Made by a program: the position numbers and the translations under genes. Positions 5,485 to 9,202 of a DNA stretch of 9,202 bases are shown here, one piece after another (within the stretch, counting starts at the first letter, position 1; each line of letters opens with the position of its first letter). The notes below the pieces were generated by a model, which was not told the origin of the DNA, did not search any database, and saw nothing but the letters and a program-made list of their open reading frames with translations. Source of the DNA: Pseudomonadota bacterium. GTDB taxonomy: Bacteria; Bdellovibrionota; Bacteriovoracia; Bacteriovoracales; Bacteriovoracaceae. Location of the stretch: assembly GCA_021299675.1 (NCBI GenBank), contig JAJTIF010000169.1, forward strand, positions 1 through 9,202, given 5' to 3'.

Positions 5485-7425
5485 ATGAAAGAGATTTATC
5501 CCGTAAAGCCCCGAATTCAGGAAAAGTCCTATTTAAAAAGTTGGGACAACTATCAGAGTGAGTACAAGGAGTCTCTTGAGAGGCCTCAGGCTTTTTGGCA
5601 TAAGATTTCTCAACGGCTGGACTGGTTTAGAACTCCTCAAATAGTTTCGAGCGGTGATTTTTCACACGTCAATCATCAGTGGTTTGCTGGTGGAACACTC
5701 AATGCGGCTTGGAACTGCGTCGATCGCCACCTGCCAACTCGATCCCACAAGACGGCGATCATTTGGGCCAAAGACGAACCGGGTGAATACCAACACATCT
5801 CCTACGCTGAGCTTCATCGTGAGGTTTGTCGAACCGCCAACATGCTCGAGGCTCATGGCGTGAAGAAAGGAGATCGTGTCTGTATCTATCTGCCGATGAT
5901 CCCAGAGCTCGTGTACTCTGTGCTGGCCTGTGCTCGGCTGGGTGCTATTCACTCAGTGGTGTTCGCTGGCTTTAGTAGTGAAGCTTTGCAGGGAAGAATC
6001 GAAGACGCCGAATGCAAGGTGGTGATCACGGCCAACGAAGGCTTGCGAGGAAGTAAAAAAATTCCACTCAAGGCCATCACCGATGCCGCCGTTAAAAATC
6101 TCTCAGTGGTAGAAAAAGTTTTTGTCGTTAATCGCACCTCTACTCCTTGGACACCCCGAAGTGTCGATGTGGTGTGGAACGAAGAAATAAAGAAGTATCG
6201 TCCGGTGGCTCCGGCACCCGCCCACGATGCAGAAGATCCGCTTTTTATCCTCTACACTTCCGGCTCAACGGGAAAACCTAAGGGGGTTATGCACACCACT
6301 GGTGGTTATCTCACCTACGCCAGCTTTACTCATCAGTATGTCTTCGATTATCACGAAGAGGATATCTATTTTTGTGCGGCTGATGTGGGCTGGGTCACAG
6401 GCCACTCTTACATCGTCTATGGACCACTTTCAAACGGTGCGACAGCTGTACTCTTCGAATCGATTCCGACGTACCCGGATGCCGGTCGCTACTGGCAGAT
6501 CGTGCAAGACCTCAGGGTGAATATCTTCTATGGTGCACCCACGGCCCTGCGTGCCTTAGCTCAATCTGGTGATGAGATCGTCAAAAAGTATGACCGCTCA
6601 AGCTTAAGAATCCTTGGCTCGGTTGGTGAGCCGATCAATCCTGAAATATGGAAGTGGTACCACGACGTGGTTGGCGACAAGAGGTGTGACATCATGGACA
6701 CCTGGTGGCAGACCGAAACGGGAGGAATTCTCATGACTCCGATTCCTGGAGTGACACCGACAAAGCCAGGCTCAGCGACCTTTCCGTTTTTTGGAGTCGA
6801 GCCAGTGGTGGTGAACGCAGAAACAGGTGCAGAGATTAAGGGAAATGGGATTGAGGGAGCTCTGTGTTTAAAGCGCTCTTGGCCTGGACAGGCGCGCTCG
6901 ATCTATAAAGACCATGACCGCTTTGTGCAGACTTATTTCACCCAGTACAAAGGGCTGTATTTTACAGGTGATGGGTGTCGTCGTGACGAAGATGGCTACT
7001 ATTGGATCACCGGACGCATCGATGACGTACTCAATGTGTCGGGACATCGACTAGGAACAGCTGAGATTGAAAGTGCTCTCGTCGAAAATGCAGCAGTGGT
7101 GGAGTCCGCGGTGGTGGGCTACCCCCATGAGATTAAGGGCCAGGGAATTTATGCCTATGTCGTGCTCTATCCCGATTATAAAAATTCCCCAGAGCTGATT
7201 GAAGACATAAAAAATACCGTCAGAGAATCCATCGGTCGATTTGCAGCTCCCGATGTCATTCACATCACCCAGGGACTTCCTAAAACAAGATCGGGTAAGG
7301 TCATGCGCCGACTTCTCAGGAAGGTGGCACACGCCGAGTACGAGGGATTGGGAGATATAAGTACGCTCGCCGATCCTTCGGTTATGGAGAGCATCATCAA
7401 AGAACACAAAGCGCTGAAGACATGA
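5485..7425 (+). CDS. acs: Acetyl-CoA synthetase (acetate-CoA ligase, AMP-forming)
   Basis: The product has 646 residues, close to the usual 650, and converts acetate, ATP and CoA to acetyl-CoA in the cytoplasm. In order: the N-terminal ACAS segment, YTSGSTGKPKGVMH (257-270; ATP loop), ADVGWVTGHSY (299-309), GAPTALRAL (350-358), VGEPINPEIW (380-389), DTWWQTETGG (405-414), YFTGDGCRRDEDGYYWITGR (492-511), then the hinge and C-terminal lid with NVSGHRLGTAEIE (517-529) and PKTRSGKVMRRLLRK (599-613). Trp408 fills the position of the Trp that limits the pocket to acetate. Lys605 is the catalytic lysine silenced by acetylation in other Acs proteins. The ATG at 5485 has GAGG 5 bases upstream; the earlier TTG at 5455 lies in the repeats and is rejected. 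It is divergent from the B12 regulator and overlaps the next gene by ATGA. Confidence 0.95.
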   Translation: MKEIYPVKPRIQEKSYLKSWDNYQSEYKESLERPQAFWHKISQRLDWFRTPQIVSSGDFSHVNHQWFAGGTLNAAWNCVDRHLPTRSHKTAIIWAKDEPGEYQHISYAELHREVCRTANMLEAHGVKKGDRVCIYLPMIPELVYSVLACARLGAIHSVVFAGFSSEALQGRIEDAECKVVITANEGLRGSKKIPLKAITDAAVKNLSVVEKVFVVNRTSTPWTPRSVDVVWNEEIKKYRPVAPAPAHDAEDPLFILYTSGSTGKPKGVMHTTGGYLTYASFTHQYVFDYHEEDIYFCAADVGWVTGHSYIVYGPLSNGATAVLFESIPTYPDAGRYWQIVQDLRVNIFYGAPTALRALAQSGDEIVKKYDRSSLRILGSVGEPINPEIWKWYHDVVGDKRCDIMDTWWQTETGGILMTPIPGVTPTKPGSATFPFFGVEPVVVNAETGAEIKGNGIEGALCLKRSWPGQARSIYKDHDRFVQTYFTQYKGLYFTGDGCRRDEDGYYWITGRIDDVLNVSGHRLGTAEIESALVENAAVVESAVVGYPHEIKGQGIYAYVVLYPDYKNSPELIEDIKNTVRESIGRFAAPDVIHITQGLPKTRSGKVMRRLLRKVAHAEYEGLGDISTLADPSVMESIIKEHKALKT

Positions 7426-7901
7426 AGGGCATCTTCCTTTTGATCACCTTGCTCTTGCCTTCAGTGGTGCTTGCCACTCCCTTGAGTCTTGCTCAAGAGA
7501 ACATCGGAAAGAGCATACTTGAAAACTATTTTCATCAGCCTCTGCCGCAAGTTCTAAAACTAGTTGAAGCACTACCGGCGAATAAGCGAAAAGTCATAGG
7601 GAAGAGTGTTCTCTTGAATCTTTATGGTCATAACTTTGATACCACTCTCGTGCACGACACTCATGAGATCATCAGCTTCACTCGAGTCTTCTACGATGAG
7701 GTGAGTGCTCCGAGCATTTATTCGCAGATCGAAAAAATGGGAAAGAAGGTTCTTAAAATTACAAAAATAAAAACCGGGGCGAAGCCGGGCACCTTTCATG
7801 ATTTTTATTTTCAGGATCAAGGTCTGTTTTTTAGATTTAACCAAAATAAAAAGATTCAAATCATCACAGTAAACAAAAACAAGAAGGCCGTTAAGTCGTG
7901 A
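7422..7901 (+). CDS. Small exported protein co-translated with acs, family not recognised
   Basis: The product has 159 residues. Its ATG overlaps the acs TGA in an ATGA, so translation is probably coupled and both share the acs transcript. A signal peptide (1-18, Lys2, long Leu/Ile run, cut after VLA) sends it to the periplasm or outside. The mature part starts with a helical region (22-65) and continues as a strand-rich basic domain (70-150) ending in a Lys/Asn-rich tail. There is no cysteine and no lipobox. The shape, a helix followed by strands, somewhat resembles small periplasmic substrate-handling or anti-fouling proteins, but I recognise no family and assign no function. Its place in the acs operon suggests a link to acetate or carbon supply, which is inference only. 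Confidence 0.75.
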   Translation: MKGIFLLITLLLPSVVLATPLSLAQENIGKSILENYFHQPLPQVLKLVEALPANKRKVIGKSVLLNLYGHNFDTTLVHDTHEIISFTRVFYDEVSAPSIYSQIEKMGKKVLKITKIKTGAKPGTFHDFYFQDQGLFFRFNQNKKIQIITVNKNKKAVKS

Positions 7902-7917
7902 ACTCTTTCTCCCGACT

Positions 7918-7934
7918 CAAGAGGCTCTTGTTTT
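7918..7934 (+). terminator. Weak intrinsic terminator candidate after the acs operon
   Basis: CAAGA (7918-7922), loop GGC, TCTTG (7926-7930), then TTTT (7931-7934). The placement, 16 bases after the stop codon, is right, but the stem is only 5 pairs and the T-run short. Confidence 0.35.
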
Positions 7935-7962
7935 GACCGAAAGTCTTTCACTGGCTAGTTAG

Positions 7963-7982
7963 GGGGGTAAGTTCTTAACCCC
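7963..7982. repeat. Imperfect inverted repeat upstream of the 8001 gene
   Basis: GGGG (7963-7966) pairs with CCCC (7979-7982) and TAA (7968-7970) with TTA (7975-7977), with one G-A mismatch between them and a GTTC loop. It ends 18 bases before the ATG and just ahead of the ribosome site AGGAG (7991-7995). It may be a small operator or a 5' leader hairpin. Confidence 0.3.
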
Positions 7983-8000
7983 AAAGTCAGAGGAGACTTT

Positions 8001-8588
8001 ATGAAAATGGTATTTAGCATTTTAGTAGCGGCGATGAGCTTACCAGGCTTTGCCCAAGTGAGATACGTGAACACAATTGAAGTGGACGTAGCACACAGAG
8101 GCTTCAAGCTCGATCAGGCTCAGGTGTTCCACATCCCCACACGCACCGAAGTAAGAGAAATTCCTGGCTGTAACCCACACGGTGAAGCTGGAAATGTTTG
8201 TACTGAAGTTGTGGTGCTTGAGAGTCAGCCAGTGGTTCAAGTTTTTGTAGACTACACTGATGGTGTATTTCATGACCCAGAAATGCCTTCTGCCCACCTT
8301 ACTTTCCAGTTCCCCGTCAGCGATTTCACTGCAGAAGAGATGACTAGCCTCACAGCCGCAAGCCCAATGTGGCGCATGAGAGGCGGAGCTACTCGTCGTA
8401 ATTTCGCTCGCAATAATTTTAAACTCGAATTGTCAGTGGTTAGCCGTGATATTCGTATCGTAGACACTCGTCGCTCAAAGCTATGTCCGATTGGTGAGTC
8501 AGGTTTTCCTCAGCCTGGATGTGTTGAAGAACTCGTATATAAAACGGTTTCTAAGAAAGTGCGCCAAGTTAATCTTGTTCGCAACTAG
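8001..8588 (+). CDS. Exported protein with two cysteine pairs, family not recognised
   Basis: The product has 195 residues, preceded by a strong ribosome site (AGAGGAG, 5 bases spacing). Signal peptide 1-18 has a clean signal peptidase I site, GFA-Q. The mature protein has four cysteines in two similar loops: GCNPHGEAGNVC (56-67) and LCPIGESGFPQPGC (161-174), each followed by a Val/Glu strand (TEVVVLES and VEELVYKT). This suggests two related disulfide-closed loops, possibly from an internal duplication. Residues 74-108 and 136-155 read as beta strands, and 123-138 is Arg-rich. The overall look is a beta-sandwich-like periplasmic or secreted protein. It stands alone, with a weak terminator before it and a strong hairpin after it. 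No domain is recognised and no function assigned. Confidence 0.78.
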   Translation: MKMVFSILVAAMSLPGFAQVRYVNTIEVDVAHRGFKLDQAQVFHIPTRTEVREIPGCNPHGEAGNVCTEVVVLESQPVVQVFVDYTDGVFHDPEMPSAHLTFQFPVSDFTAEEMTSLTAASPMWRMRGGATRRNFARNNFKLELSVVSRDIRIVDTRRSKLCPIGESGFPQPGCVEELVYKTVSKKVRQVNLVRN

Positions 8589-8597
8589 TCTTGATTG

Positions 8598-8625
8598 GAA
8601 GAGTGAGCCACCGAGCTCACTCTTC
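8598..8625. terminator. Strong hairpin between convergent genes, probable bidirectional transcription stop
   Basis: GAAGAGTGAGC (8598-8608) and GCTCACTCTTC (8615-8625) are perfect 11-base inverted repeats around a CACCGA loop. It starts 10 bases after the plus-strand stop codon, and the minus-strand TPM gene's stop codon (8617-8619) lies in its right arm. Neither side has a T-run, so termination without a U-tract, or protection of the 3' end, is inferred. Confidence 0.55.
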
Positions 8626-9202
8626 TCTCCAATAAACCCGATCTGCCACATTTAACTTCACAGGACTTTGATTCTTTCCAACGCTTTCAAGGATTTTTGT
8701 CTCAAGCACCTCAATCGCATCTATCAAACCATCACTAAATGAACCTTGCTTAAACTTCTGGCTCATCTTCAAAATGGCACTTTCCAAAACCTCGTCTGCA
8801 AGCTTGAGCTCGCGCGCCGTGAGCAGATGAATCTTGTGTTCTCTAAGAGAAAGATAGACCAGGATTGAAGCGTGATGGCCAAGGCTGTCGGATTGAAAAT
8901 GACTAAAGGTTGCCTGTGCTTCCTGTAGCGTTTCTCGCTCCATTTCGCTCGGAAGCGCAAAGTAAAAATGAAGACGAGTTAGTCTTAAGAGGTAAACAGA
9001 TATTAGTACCAGGGCACCTACCAGTAAAACTTCAAGGCTTCTCGGTTCGAGATTCCAAAAGTGTAGAATCAAGGCACTCACGAGCAATCCCAAAAGGAGT
9101 GCTCCTCTCCACGCAGCACCAGGGTAGGGATCAGAGCTTCTGGCGGAAGCCACAATTAACTCATAACCAGTCTTCTCTTCGAAGAGAGAAATGCGACTAT
9201 TG
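8617..9202 (-). CDS. TPM-domain membrane protein (COG3762-like), N-terminus outside window
   Basis: The frame is open to the right edge. Upstream of the GTG at 9153 it reads ISLFEEKTGYELIVASARS, the start of a TPM fold (Glu-x-x-Thr-Gly-x-Glu-x-x-Val), so that GTG is an internal Val codon and not the start. Counting from it, two membrane segments lie at 17-33 and 39-57. The second half of the TPM domain follows: GHHASILVYLSLREHKIHLL (92-111), a helix through ADEVLESAILKMSQKF (119-134), then GSFSDGLIDAIEVLETKI. A TPM domain split by a two-helix membrane hairpin is the layout of the COG3762 'predicted membrane protein' group. TPM domains in other proteins are linked to photosystem II repair and phosphatase activity; the role of this bacterial group is unknown. 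The 3' end lies inside a strong hairpin. Confidence 0.8.
   Translation of the reverse strand, partial: NSRISLFEEKTGYELIVASARSSDPYPGAAWRGALLLGLLVSALILHFWNLEPRSLEVLLVGALVLISVYLLRLTRLHFYFALPSEMERETLQEAQATFSHFQSDSLGHHASILVYLSLREHKIHLLTARELKLADEVLESAILKMSQKFKQGSFSDGLIDAIEVLETKILESVGKNQSPVKLNVADRVYWREE

Noticed and set aside
7051..7407. Minus-strand open frame of 118 codons inside the end of acs
   Set aside because: It lies wholly opposite a strongly conserved acs region, with no ribosome site or domain; it is a shadow.
7917..7944. Second FliA-like match (ACCGAAAG at 7937) before the 8001 gene
   Set aside because: It shares TTTGACCGA with the site at 2748, but the -35 half is poor and it overlaps the weak terminator stem.

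Overview
The window looks like a compact piece of chromosome from a predatory or free-living bacterium of the Bdellovibrionota type. This is an inference from gene content: several small exported proteins and lipoproteins of no known family, TTG and GTG starts, roughly balanced base composition by eye, and near-zero intergenic gaps. No mobile element, tRNA, rRNA or CRISPR array was seen, and no intergenic gap exceeds about 100 bases.

Left part (1-2710, plus strand): the C-terminal part of an M48/HtpX-like membrane metalloprotease runs in from the left edge. It is followed by a small exported protein with no recognised family, then an exported PQQ-dependent aldose (glucose/sorbosone-type) dehydrogenase. 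A long inverted repeat ends 3 bases before the dehydrogenase start codon.

Middle part (2711-4454): an exported retropepsin-like (PF05618-type) peptidase sits behind a sequence closely resembling a sigma-28/FliA promoter. It ends head-on against a minus-strand lipoprotein, the two stop codons sharing a CTAG. That lipoprotein is divergent from a small DUF4156-like lipoprotein, with a 59-base gap between them.

Right-centre (4456-7901): a minus-strand MerR-type regulator with a C-terminal cobalamin-binding domain (CarH/LitR architecture) lies divergent from acetyl-CoA synthetase (acs). The gap between them carries three 11-bp tandem direct repeats, the operator geometry known for CarH-type proteins. 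The simplest reading is that a B12-binding regulator controls acs, itself, or both. The regulator keeps the cobalt-ligand motif ExHxxG but has Val where CarH proteins carry the Trp of Wx9EH. acs overlaps by ATGA a small exported protein of unknown function, giving a two-gene operon.

Right end (8001-9202): a single exported protein with two Cys pairs, then a strong hairpin, then a convergent minus-strand TPM-domain membrane protein whose N-terminus lies beyond the right edge.

The most notable system is the B12-regulator / 11-bp repeat / acs cassette. Next come the hairpin at the dehydrogenase start and the FliA-like promoter ahead of an exported aspartic peptidase.
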